NCBI RefSeq assembly: GCF_007625075.1
Contig: NZ_QMIE01000023.1
Location: forward strand, 1-32,805
Origin: Oceanidesulfovibrio indonesiensis
GTDB lineage: Bacteria; Desulfobacterota; Desulfovibrionia; Desulfovibrionales; Desulfovibrionaceae
Length of the DNA: 32,805 nt
Direction: 5' to 3'
The notes under the pieces are model-generated. The model had not been told where the DNA came from. It made no database searches and saw only the letters and a program-made list of their open reading frames with translations. Numbering within the stretch: the first letter of the stretch is position 1; every line of letters starts with the position of its first letter. Positions 17,581 through 24,303 of this stretch are shown here, one piece after another. A program made the translations under genes and the position numbers.

Positions 17581-17637
17581 GGCTAGCAAAATTGTATCGT
17601 TATCAGCTGATTTATTTCCCTATTTCTCTATCAAAAC

Positions 17638-17656
17638 GCAAAATTTACAATTTTGC
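17638..17656. promoter_or_regulatory. AT-rich palindrome, operator candidate
   Basis: GCAAAATT TAC AATTTTGC is a perfect 8-bp palindrome with a 3-bp spacer. A further half-site GCAAAATT lies at 17585-17592. It is part of the control region upstream of the excisionase-like and integrase genes. Confidence 0.5.
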
Positions 17657-17699
17657 ACAAGAAATTTTTTTCGTTGTATATTTCCAATGTGTAAAAAGC

Positions 17700-17748
17700 G
17701 TTCGTCGCCCTATGTGCGAGCTAATTATATTGTTCGTCGCCCTGTGTA
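17700..17748. repeat. Two direct repeats GTTCGTCGCCCTRTGTR, 32 bp apart
   Basis: Copies at 17700-17716 and 17732-17748 differ at one position and are 32 bp apart, which is three helical turns. This suggests cooperative protein binding, for example by the excisionase-like protein or a repressor. There are only two copies and no CRISPR-type array. Confidence 0.5.
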
Positions 17749-17769
17749 GCCTTTGTTTTTGATTATGTA

Positions 17770-17828
17770 TAGGCACCTGAAATTCATGAAAAATGTGGGT
17801 TGACGGACCCCGGCGTGGTGCCTAAATG
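17770..17828 (+). promoter_or_regulatory. Promoter with flanking inverted repeat, for xis-int
   Basis: TTGACG (17800-17805), 17 bp, TAAATG (17823-17828) forms a sigma-70-like promoter. TAGGCACC (17770-17777) and GGTGCCTA (17817-17824) are a perfect inverted repeat that places one arm over the -10. Binding there could repress the downstream genes. The leader contains GCCACG/CGTGGC and other hairpins. Confidence 0.5.
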
Positions 17829-17954
17829 GAGTTGCACGACGGAAGTGCCCAGCTTGAGTCTGCTCCTGACAGGCTGGCACATCAAGAACCGGCAGAGGCA
17901 TGCCACGCCGTGCTACGTGGCGATAAACAAAAGTCCCTACAGAATGGAGGGTGA
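17826..17954 (+). CDS. Possible 42-aa leader peptide or small ORF
   Basis: An open frame starting MELHDGSAQLESAPDRLAHQ ends at TGA just before the Shine-Dalgarno of the next frame (GGAGGGTGAAATGG). It has no ribosome binding site of its own, and its ATG overlaps the proposed -10. It is given only because it fills the leader of the xis-int transcript; it may be chance. Confidence 0.25.
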   Translation: MELHDGSAQLESAPDRLAHQEPAEACHAVLRGDKQKSLQNGG

Positions 17955-17971
17955 AATGGAGAATGTAAGCC

Positions 17972-18202
17972 GTGCCTGATGGGCGAGGCCCTTTTCATAA
18001 TTTAAATTCTGCGGCGGCGTACTGCGGATACGCCCCAGATTATTTCCGCAAAAAGATTAAAGAATTCAATGTGCCACGATGTGGCCCTGGGAATCGGCAC
18101 TTTGCCCAGGCAGATTTGGACGCGTGGATGGAGCGCCCTGAACGCTATATAAGGGGTGGTACCCGGCAGAAGTCGAGAACCCCTATAAAGCTGGAGGTGT
18201 AA
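17972..18202 (+). CDS. Excisionase/AlpA-like HTH DNA-binding protein
   Basis: The 76-aa product has a winged-HTH of the excisionase (HTH_17) type at about residues 11-52: LNSAAAYCGYAPDYFRKKI, then the wing RHFAQADLDAWMER. Proteins of this size next to an integrase direct excision or activate the integrase gene. The start is GTG, with GGAG 11 nt upstream. The stop is 4 nt before the integrase ATG, so both are one transcript. Directionality factor is the likeliest role; a pure transcription activator (AlpA-like) is the alternative. Confidence 0.8.
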   Translation: MPDGRGPFHNLNSAAAYCGYAPDYFRKKIKEFNVPRCGPGNRHFAQADLDAWMERPERYIRGGTRQKSRTPIKLEV

Positions 18203-18206
18203 CTGA

Positions 18207-19349
18207 ATGAGCGTTCAAAGAAAGAAGCGCGATGGATCTTACCATTGTCATTTCCGAGACTATAACGGAAAGCAACGAGCCCCTTCCTTTGGGAAGGGGC
18301 GCACGGGCAAGCGGAAGGCCACGGAGTTCGATAAGCAGGTCAAAGCCTGCAAGCGCATGGGGCTCCCCCTGCCTGATCCGAAAAATCCTGAGGCAACATC
18401 AGTGGTGGAACAGCAGCCTTCTGTCGCATCCGGGCAGGTGCTGTCACCGAAACGGGTGCATGTTGCTACCGGCCCACGAGAATCGCTTTACCTGGATGAA
18501 CTGGCCCAGAAGTGGATCAACTCCCTGAGGGCTGAAGGAAAGGGGGACAGCTGGCTGCCGTATTGGGTTCGCATACTGCAGGATCACATACTGCCCGAGC
18601 TCTGCACCAGTGAGATTAATGCTCTCAACCAGGATGACATCCTGGCCGTGATGTTGCCTCTGACAGAAGGGAAGAGGCAGAGCACGCGCAACCGCTACAT
18701 GTCCTACCTGAAGATTATGATCAACTTTGGTGTGAAGCACGGTTACTGCTCGAAAAACCCGCTGCAGCATTGGCAAAAGGCAAAGGAGGCACCGCGGCAC
18801 CCTGAGGTCACTTTGGACGATGTCGATGCGATTTATCAACACGCCGCTCCCCATGTTCAATGGGCCCTTGAGGTTATGTCGTACACTGGCGCGCGTCCCG
18901 GGCCATCCGAATTGTTTGCGATGACGTGGTCTAACATCGATTGGAGTCAGCGTATGCTGTCATATTACGCCTCAAAAGTGAGAAAATGGGTGAGGATACC
19001 CCTCAACGACGACTTCTTCATGGAGTTGGCCGAAAAGCACGAACTGGCCAAGACGCCATACATTATCGAATACAATGGCAAGCCCGTGAAGAGCATCAAG
19101 AAAGCATTCGCGAACGCGGTGAGACGCGCAGGTATTGAAAAGAGGGTCTGCCCGTACGACATTCGCCACCTGTTTGCGACCAATGCCTTAAACAAAGGGG
19201 GAGACCTCAAGGCGCTGTCGGCTTTTCTCAGCCACAGCAGCACGAAGATGACAGCGGACCAGTACTACATGAACATGCGCGGCGAGATGGAGCGTATGGC
19301 CCAATTGCTTGAGGGACCGGCAAAAAGGCTCGCCAAAGCGGAGCAATAA
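18207..19349 (+). CDS. int: Tyrosine integrase of the tRNA-Ala element
   Basis: The 380-aa integrase has an N-terminal arm/AP2-like region (about 1-60, GSYHCHFRDYNGKQRAPSFG), a core-binding SAM-like domain (about 95-190) and a catalytic domain. Active-site residues are R230 (TGARPGPSEL), R320 in YDIRH, H343 (LSHSS) and the nucleophile Y353 or Y354 (ADQYYM). The first position of the HxxR box is Tyr317 instead of His, a tolerated substitution. The Shine-Dalgarno GGAGG is good. It sits 85 bp from the right attachment repeat with arm-like repeats between, the standard place for the enzyme that inserted the element into tRNA-Ala. Confidence 0.93.
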   Translation: MSVQRKKRDGSYHCHFRDYNGKQRAPSFGKGRTGKRKATEFDKQVKACKRMGLPLPDPKNPEATSVVEQQPSVASGQVLSPKRVHVATGPRESLYLDELAQKWINSLRAEGKGDSWLPYWVRILQDHILPELCTSEINALNQDDILAVMLPLTEGKRQSTRNRYMSYLKIMINFGVKHGYCSKNPLQHWQKAKEAPRHPEVTLDDVDAIYQHAAPHVQWALEVMSYTGARPGPSELFAMTWSNIDWSQRMLSYYASKVRKWVRIPLNDDFFMELAEKHELAKTPYIIEYNGKPVKSIKKAFANAVRRAGIEKRVCPYDIRHLFATNALNKGGDLKALSAFLSHSSTKMTADQYYMNMRGEMERMAQLLEGPAKRLAKAEQ

Positions 19350-19366
19350 CTATGTGTTGCGGCCGA

Positions 19367-19400
19367 AAGGTTCCCCGATGTTCGCCCAGCGGTTCGCCCG
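19367..19400. repeat. Tandem GTTCGCCC array, putative right integrase arm sites
   Basis: Units GTTCCCC, GTTCGCCC and GTTCGCCC are spaced 10-12 bp, immediately after the integrase stop and about 35 bp before the right repeat. They match the array at 3551-3584 in sequence and orientation. Confidence 0.6.
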
Positions 19401-19405
19401 CAAAG

Positions 19406-19433
19406 AAAAAGGGGTCAGCCATTGCTAGCTAAC

Positions 19434-19438
<5 letters not shown>
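19406..19438 (-). terminator. Element-borne terminator for the restored tRNA-Ala
   Basis: On the minus strand AAGGGGTTAGC and GGCTGACCCC pair and are followed by five T residues. It lies 11 bp beyond the tRNA 3' end, inside the element, and replaces the original terminator left at 3367-3400. Confidence 0.85.
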
Positions 19439-19524
<86 letters not shown>

Positions 19525-19537
19525 TCAAGAAGCGACC

Positions 19538-19565
19538 TTTTTACGCGAATCCTGCGCCATGTCAA
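19538..19565 (-). promoter_or_regulatory. tRNA-Ala promoter
   Basis: On the minus strand TTGACA (19560-19565) is 16 bp from TAAAAA (19538-19543), about 14 bp before the tRNA 5' end. The -35 is perfect and the -10 poor. Confidence 0.6.
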
Positions 19566-19868
19566 GCACCATGAGTTTGAATTTGCCTAAAATTTTTCTT
19601 TTGTCATTTCAGTATAATATACTGTTGCTCTGCCAAGGCGCGTCCGGTTGAGCTGGCTGGCCCGGGTTCGTATGCCTCTTGCCCTCAGCCACGTCGGTGG
19701 ATATGACGGGAAACCGCAGATGCAACGCGGTTCAGATGTCCGACCGTCGGCAACCCGCGCGGATTTCGTATGCGCAAGACGGCACGGACAGCTGCTTTAC
19801 ACTGATGCATCCCAGGCGAATAATCGTCGTTTCATTCCATGAATACAGTATTTCCAGAGGATGACCCC
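19566..19868 (+). promoter_or_regulatory. thrC promoter region and 240-nt leader
   Basis: A perfect TATAAT at 19613-19618 is a likely -10, though no good -35 lies 16-18 bp upstream. The following 240 nt are GC-rich and contain several possible stems (for example CCACGTCGGTGG and around GACCGTCGGC). No known riboswitch class or leader peptide with Thr/Ile runs could be recognised. A long leader before thrC could still be regulatory. Confidence 0.4.
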
Positions 19869-21320
19869 ATGACTCACGCATTTCCCGTCTACCGCGGCTC
19901 CATGCAGTATCGATGTCTCGGCTGCGAGGCCGTCTATTCCATCGAGGAGCTCCATTACACCTGCCCCGAATGCGGTGGCGTCTTCCTTCTAGAGGACACG
20001 AGCTTCGAGCGGTTGACCGAGACGCCCGGCGAGATGTGGCGCGACGTGTTCGACGCACGGGCAGCGGCCAAGCGCGCGTCCATCCGGGGCATCTTCAGGT
20101 TTTACGAGCTCATGGCCCCGGTGCTGGAGGAAGAGGACGTAGTCTACCTCGGCGAGGGAAGCACTCCGGTCATCGAGGCGAACGACGCCCTGGCCCAGCG
20201 CATTGGCCGGCGCTTCGCTTTCAAAAACGACGGCCAGAATCCATCGGCCTCATTCAAGGATCGCGGCATGGCCTGCGCCTTCAGCTATCTCAAACGTCTG
20301 GTGCGCGAGAACGACTGGGATCAGGTGCTTACAGTCTGCGCGTCCACGGGGGACACCTCGGCCGCCGCGGCGCTTTACGCCGCTTATGTGGGCGCCCCAC
20401 TCACCTCGGTGGTCATCCTGCCGCAGGGCAAGGTCACGCCGCAACAGCTGGCCCAGCCTCTGGGCAGCGGTGCCACCGTGCTGGAAGTCCCGGGCGTGTT
20501 CGACGACTGCATGAAGGTGGTGGAGCACCTGGCCGAGCACTACCGCGTGGCGCTGCTCAACTCCAAGAACGCGTGGCGCATTCTGGGGCAGGAGTCGTAC
20601 GCCTTCGAGGTGGCGCAGTGGCATGACTGGAAGGTGGGCGACCTCGCGGTCTTCGTGCCTATCGGCAACGCCGGCAACATCACCGCCATCATGAGCGGCT
20701 TCCTCAAGATGCACAAGCTGGGCATTATCAACGACTTGCCGCGCTTCGTGGGCGTACAGTCCCACCATGCGGACCCGGTCTACCGTTACTACAAGGAAAA
20801 GGACCCGACAGCGCGAAAATACGAGCCCGTGGCGGTGACGCCTTCCGTGGCCCAGGCCGCCATGATCGGCAATCCGGTTTCCTTCCCGCGGGTCAAACAC
20901 TTTGCCGACCAGGTTGTGGCCATCGGCGGAGACGACAAATTCGCAGTGGTTCAGGTCTCGGAGCAGGAGATTATCGAGTCCATGCTGCTGGCCAACCGAC
21001 ATGGCCACATCGCGGACACCCAGGGCGGCGAGTGTCTGGCTGGCCTGCAGAAAGCCATCGAGGCCGGTGTGGTGGGCGAGGATGAGTTCGCCGTGCTGGA
21101 CGCCACGGCCCACGCCCTCAAGTTCATCGGATTCCAGGAAATGTACTTCGAGAACTCGTTCCCGGCGGAGTATGGAATTACCCCGAAGAAGGATCTCTCC
21201 AACGCGCCCCGACTGCTAATCGACCCCTCGCGTAAGGATGCCCTGGCGCCACAAGATTATTATCTTGAGGCTGCGACTGCCGCGGCGGAGCTGCTCGGTC
21301 TCGAGGCGAAAATAGACTGA
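19869..21320 (+). CDS. thrC: Threonine synthase
   Basis: The 483-aa PLP enzyme converts O-phosphohomoserine to threonine, the last step of threonine synthesis. It has an N-terminal zinc-ribbon (C16-x-x-C19 and C32-x-x-C35) seen in a subset of threonine synthases. The PLP-binding Lys is K130 in NPSASFKDRG, with the phosphate-binding loop at about 260 (PIGNAGNITA). The C-terminal part is of the longer family type. The frame begins at an ATG at 19839, but the ATG at 19869 follows AGAGG by 8 nt and fits the usual start. It is the first chromosomal gene right of the element and has no thr neighbours. Confidence 0.95.
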   Translation: MTHAFPVYRGSMQYRCLGCEAVYSIEELHYTCPECGGVFLLEDTSFERLTETPGEMWRDVFDARAAAKRASIRGIFRFYELMAPVLEEEDVVYLGEGSTPVIEANDALAQRIGRRFAFKNDGQNPSASFKDRGMACAFSYLKRLVRENDWDQVLTVCASTGDTSAAAALYAAYVGAPLTSVVILPQGKVTPQQLAQPLGSGATVLEVPGVFDDCMKVVEHLAEHYRVALLNSKNAWRILGQESYAFEVAQWHDWKVGDLAVFVPIGNAGNITAIMSGFLKMHKLGIINDLPRFVGVQSHHADPVYRYYKEKDPTARKYEPVAVTPSVAQAAMIGNPVSFPRVKHFADQVVAIGGDDKFAVVQVSEQEIIESMLLANRHGHIADTQGGECLAGLQKAIEAGVVGEDEFAVLDATAHALKFIGFQEMYFENSFPAEYGITPKKDLSNAPRLLIDPSRKDALAPQDYYLEAATAAAELLGLEAKID

Positions 21321-21326
21321 CGGGAA

Positions 21327-21371
21327 CAGAAAATTCTTACATGTTCGCTTCCCATTTCTAAGGACAGCCAG
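21327..21371 (+). repeat. Dispersed intergenic repeat, copy B
   Basis: Partner of 1508-1551, lying just after the thrC stop. The left half can fold back (GGGAA ... TTCCC, GAACA ... TGTTC). The rest of 21372-21546 holds no gene. Confidence 0.5.
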
Positions 21372-21546
21372 ATCTCAGCCTGGGTCTCGCGACGGACGCC
21401 CCAGGAGCTCGACGTTGAAAACTGTGTGGTCCAAATAATCAGGAAGGGGTTCACATGAGGCGCGGGCCACTTTGTCTTTCCCGCACACCTTCCACAGACG
21501 GCTGCGTCCACCAGACAACCAATTCAACCACCATCGGATACACATC

Positions 21547-22056
21547 ATGGCAGACAACCCGCACGTGCTCATCGAGACCACGCTGGGCGAGATCCTCGTC
21601 GAGCTCTTTCCGGACAAGGCTCCGAAAACCGTGGAGAACTTCCTGCGCTATGTGGACGACGGCCACTACGACGAGACCATTTTCCATCGCGTGGTGCGCA
21701 ACTTCGTCATACAGGGCGGCGGCTACACGTCCCTGCTGGAGAAGAAGCCCACACGAGAACCCGTCCCCAACGAGGCTACCAACGGGCTGCAGAACAAGGC
21801 CGGCACTCTGGCTATGGCCCGCGCCATGGAAAAGGACTCGGCCACGGACGAGTTCTTCATCAACGCCGCCGACAACCCGGATCTGGATCATGCAGGCGAT
21901 ACGGACGAGGATTACGGCTACGCCGTGTTCGGGCAGGTGGTGGAGGGCATGGACGTAGTCAAGAAGATCAACTGGAAAGTGGTCAAGCCTCGGGACGGAT
22001 TCGACGAGTTGCCGGTGGATGCCATGGAGATCCTGTCCGTCAGCCGCTACGAGTGA
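21547..22056 (+). CDS. Cyclophilin-type peptidyl-prolyl cis-trans isomerase
   Basis: The 169-aa enzyme speeds cis-trans isomerisation of prolyl bonds during protein folding. Cyclophilin hallmarks are present: FHRVV (46-50, with catalytic R48), FVIQGG (53-58) and TLAMAR near residues 97-102, then SATDEFFINAADN. There is no signal peptide with this start, so it is cytoplasmic like PpiB. An upstream ATG at 21472 would add a 25-residue extension unlike the family; 21547 is preferred, although its Shine-Dalgarno is weak. A single gene, convergent with the next. Confidence 0.93.
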   Translation: MADNPHVLIETTLGEILVELFPDKAPKTVENFLRYVDDGHYDETIFHRVVRNFVIQGGGYTSLLEKKPTREPVPNEATNGLQNKAGTLAMARAMEKDSATDEFFINAADNPDLDHAGDTDEDYGYAVFGQVVEGMDVVKKINWKVVKPRDGFDELPVDAMEILSVSRYE

Positions 22057-22112
22057 TGTTCGACAGCTCCTGCCGGGCATCAACACAGCAATCGAACGTT
22101 TTCGCCAGCCAC

Positions 22113-22424
22113 CTACAGCTCTTTCATCCGCGGCCGCTCCTCCGCGGGGTCGAAGGCCTCCAGTGTGTAGAGCCGAATCTTGGTTGAGCGCGGGAATTCT
22201 TTTTTGAACAGCGTCTTGAGGAGTTTCTTCAGCTTTTTCGCGTTCAGGTCTTCATACACCGCCTTTTCGTAGCCATCCTGGATCGCGTTGTAGCTGTCTT
22301 CGCCGGTCTTGTGCAGCACCACGGAGCGGTTGCGCTTGTAAGTGCGCATGTCCAGGGCGTCGCCCGCCGGGAGCTTGGCGAGTCTCTCCAGAACGGTTTC
22401 CATGGCTGTGGCCTTGTCGATCAT
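22113..22424 (-). CDS. Conserved small basic hypothetical protein
   Basis: The 103-aa product starts MIDKATAMETVLERLAKLPA. It contains LDMRTYKRNRSVVLHKTGED and a Lys-rich segment (NAKKLKKLLKTLFKKEFPRS), ending in a hydrophilic tail. No signal peptide or membrane segment is seen. The ATG at 22424 has a good Shine-Dalgarno (GGAG, 9 nt upstream) and is preferred over 22505. Function is not recognised; the basic helix suggests nucleic acid binding, which is inference. It is separated by 131 bp from the HDOD gene upstream and could share its transcript. Confidence 0.75.
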   Translation of the reverse strand: MIDKATAMETVLERLAKLPAGDALDMRTYKRNRSVVLHKTGEDSYNAIQDGYEKAVYEDLNAKKLKKLLKTLFKKEFPRSTKIRLYTLEAFDPAEERPRMKEL

Positions 22425-22555
22425 CGGCTTATCTCCTGGACGGAAGTCGTACCGCTCCGCCGGCCGGACTGGCAAGGCCGGAGATAATCGGTGCGCGTTC
22501 TGCACAAAGTCGGACGGGCACGGCGTGGAATGAAAGCGGCCAGAAGTTGGGACGC

Positions 22556-23407
22556 TCAGCCGAGAAAGGACGCCCGGGACTTCTCGAACTCAAGGCGCAC
22601 GTCCATGAATATGGACTGGAAGGTGTCCTCGTCGATGTTGAAGTAATCGCCTGTTTCGGGGGCCAGCTCATACTGCAGTGTGTCGGCGCCTGTACCCACT
22701 CCGTGCATCTGGGCCATGGCGTCGCCCAGGTGCACGCAGTACACCAACGCACGGTGTTCCTCCGGCGCCTTGCCAGGGTCGTGATGGTGGCGGACCACGG
22801 CAAGCAACTCTTCGGGCAGGTTCCAGTGCAGGCCCAGCACCATGCCGGCTTCGCTGTGGTCGGTTTCCAGGGCGAGGCGTTCCGCCTCCACGAAATCCTG
22901 CACCGCGCGGGACTCCATGGCCTTCATCAGGGTGAGCGTTTCGCCGGCCAGATACTGCGAGAGCACGGACTTGCCGATGTCGTGCAGGATGCCGCCGGTG
23001 AACGCTTCTTCCGGTCGCAGCTCTCGGGTGGAGTGCCCGGCTATCTCGCGGCTCGCTATGGCCGTGAGCAGACTGTGCTGCCAGAGCTGGCCGCGTTGCG
23101 CCGCGTATCCTTCCAGCTCGGAGTTGTAGACCTCCGGCGCGCAGGAAGCAATGGCGATGCCGGCAATCATCTTTTCACCGAGGAAGGATACCGCGCGGCT
23201 CACCGAGGTGACATGGTGGCCCAGCCCAAAGGCCGGCGCGTTGACCACCTTGAGCACGTTGGCGGTCAGCGCACCGTCATACTCCACGATACGCGCGACC
23301 TGCTCGAAATCCGAGTCGGGCGATTGCAACAGCGCAAGCAGCCTGGTCGCCGACGGGGACAGCGGGGAAAGCCTTTTGATCGCCCTGACGATGTCCTTGA
23401 GGTCCAT
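22556..23407 (-). CDS. HDOD domain signalling protein
   Basis: The 283-aa product is an HDOD protein, a degenerate relative of HD phosphohydrolases that acts as a non-catalytic signalling scaffold. The N-terminal section (LSPLSPSATRLLALLQSPDSD, then VLKVVNAPAFGL) is characteristic. An HDIGK motif is kept near residue 140 (GGILHDIGKSVLSQYL), followed by an extra His-rich stretch (VRHHHDPG) near 215. The whole protein is the domain; no sensor or receiver is attached. Such proteins are abundant in sulfate reducers and often linked to motility and chemotaxis. It lies 54 bp downstream of cheD and is probably co-transcribed with it. Confidence 0.9.
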   Translation of the reverse strand: MDLKDIVRAIKRLSPLSPSATRLLALLQSPDSDFEQVARIVEYDGALTANVLKVVNAPAFGLGHHVTSVSRAVSFLGEKMIAGIAIASCAPEVYNSELEGYAAQRGQLWQHSLLTAIASREIAGHSTRELRPEEAFTGGILHDIGKSVLSQYLAGETLTLMKAMESRAVQDFVEAERLALETDHSEAGMVLGLHWNLPEELLAVVRHHHDPGKAPEEHRALVYCVHLGDAMAQMHGVGTGADTLQYELAPETGDYFNIDEDTFQSIFMDVRLEFEKSRASFLG

Positions 23408-23461
23408 GCTTTTCTCTGGTCTTACGGCTGCGGACGTTGTCGGTTCACGGTTCGGGTGCTT

Positions 23462-23953
23462 TTACAGACCCCAGGCAGGGCGGCCCGGGGAGGCCACGGT
23501 GACGCGCCCCGTACCCCGCTCGATACTCACGGTCCTGCTGATGTTGCCGCCGAGATCGGAGGCTGAAACACGCAATCCCTTGTTCGTAAGAAGCTGCACC
23601 ACGGCTTCCGAGTTGCGTTTGCCGATATTGAAGCTCGCGCTGGATTTGATGATGCTGGCGCCGCCGGCGACCTTGACCACGAGATCGTTCAGCCGCTTGC
23701 CGCCACGCATCCGGGCGGCCTGCTTCAGCAGCTCGGCGATGCCCGTATCAGCGAAATATCCGGGCAGAGTCCCTGCGCGCGTGCGATTGGTGGAGGAGTT
23801 CGGCAGCGCCACGTGCACCATGCCTACGAATCCGCTTTTTGGATCGTGCACCATGACGGCCACGCAGGAGCCCAATGCGAAGGTTTTCACCCCTTCGTAG
23901 TCTCCGTTATTGGCCAGCCCAATTCCCCCGACTCCTATTACCAGCATACTCAT
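23462..23953 (-). CDS. cheD: Chemoreceptor glutamine deamidase CheD
   Basis: The 163-aa enzyme deamidates specific glutamines of methyl-accepting chemotaxis proteins and can work with CheC. The expected triad is present at the right spacing: T24, C30 (LGSCVAVMVHD) and H47 (GMVHVALP), equivalent to T21, C27 and H44 of the Thermotoga enzyme. Other family features are GGxxI (KVAGGASI) and NIGKRN. The frame is open to 23983, but the ATG at 23953 (MSMLVIGVGG) fits the family better. No other che genes are nearby; the HDOD gene follows in the same direction, which suggests a two-gene signalling unit. Confidence 0.93.
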   Translation of the reverse strand: MSMLVIGVGGIGLANNGDYEGVKTFALGSCVAVMVHDPKSGFVGMVHVALPNSSTNRTRAGTLPGYFADTGIAELLKQAARMRGGKRLNDLVVKVAGGASIIKSSASFNIGKRNSEAVVQLLTNKGLRVSASDLGGNISRTVSIERGTGRVTVASPGRPAWGL

Positions 23954-24303
23954 CTCGCTCAGTGCCCCCCGGCAGAGAGTCATCAGGCGTGACGGATATT
24001 CCTATACCATTCCCTGTTTTATGGAAAGGGTGCATCTGTTCGTTCTTCTTCCTTGACCGCCTCCCGGTTCCTTGGGGTATGATGTTCCACTTTGGGCGCA
24101 CCCATGCACGATGCGCCGACAGCTGGCCGTTGAAGGACATTTCCGGATGCTGTTCCAAAATGTTCGTGTGCACGACATGAAGAAAGATCAAGGTCGGCAT
24201 GCCCTTTCAGTGTGCAAGGTGCTGAAATTTTTGCATCAACGCAGCCGAGTGTTATTTTCCAACAGCCTGATAGAATATCCGAAAGCCTTGAGGAGAACAG
24301 TCC
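23954..24303. other. Intergenic region between divergent cheD and malQ
   Basis: No convincing gene is present; minus-strand frames here lack family content. It should carry promoters for both neighbours. A TAGAAT about 25 bp before the malQ Shine-Dalgarno is a possible -10 with a poor -35. Confidence 0.5.

Noticed and set aside
17700-17748. Two repeats of 17 bp at a 32-bp period, CRISPR-like spacing
   Set aside because: Only two copies, no third unit on either side and no cas genes; better explained as protein binding sites.
19566-19868. Riboswitch upstream of thrC
   Set aside because: Stems are present, but I could not match SAM, SAH, cobalamin, ZTP or lysine classes, and there is no Thr/Ile-rich leader peptide.
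23907-24200. 97-codon minus-strand frame upstream of cheD
   Set aside because: No Shine-Dalgarno or family content, and it overlaps the cheD start region out of frame.
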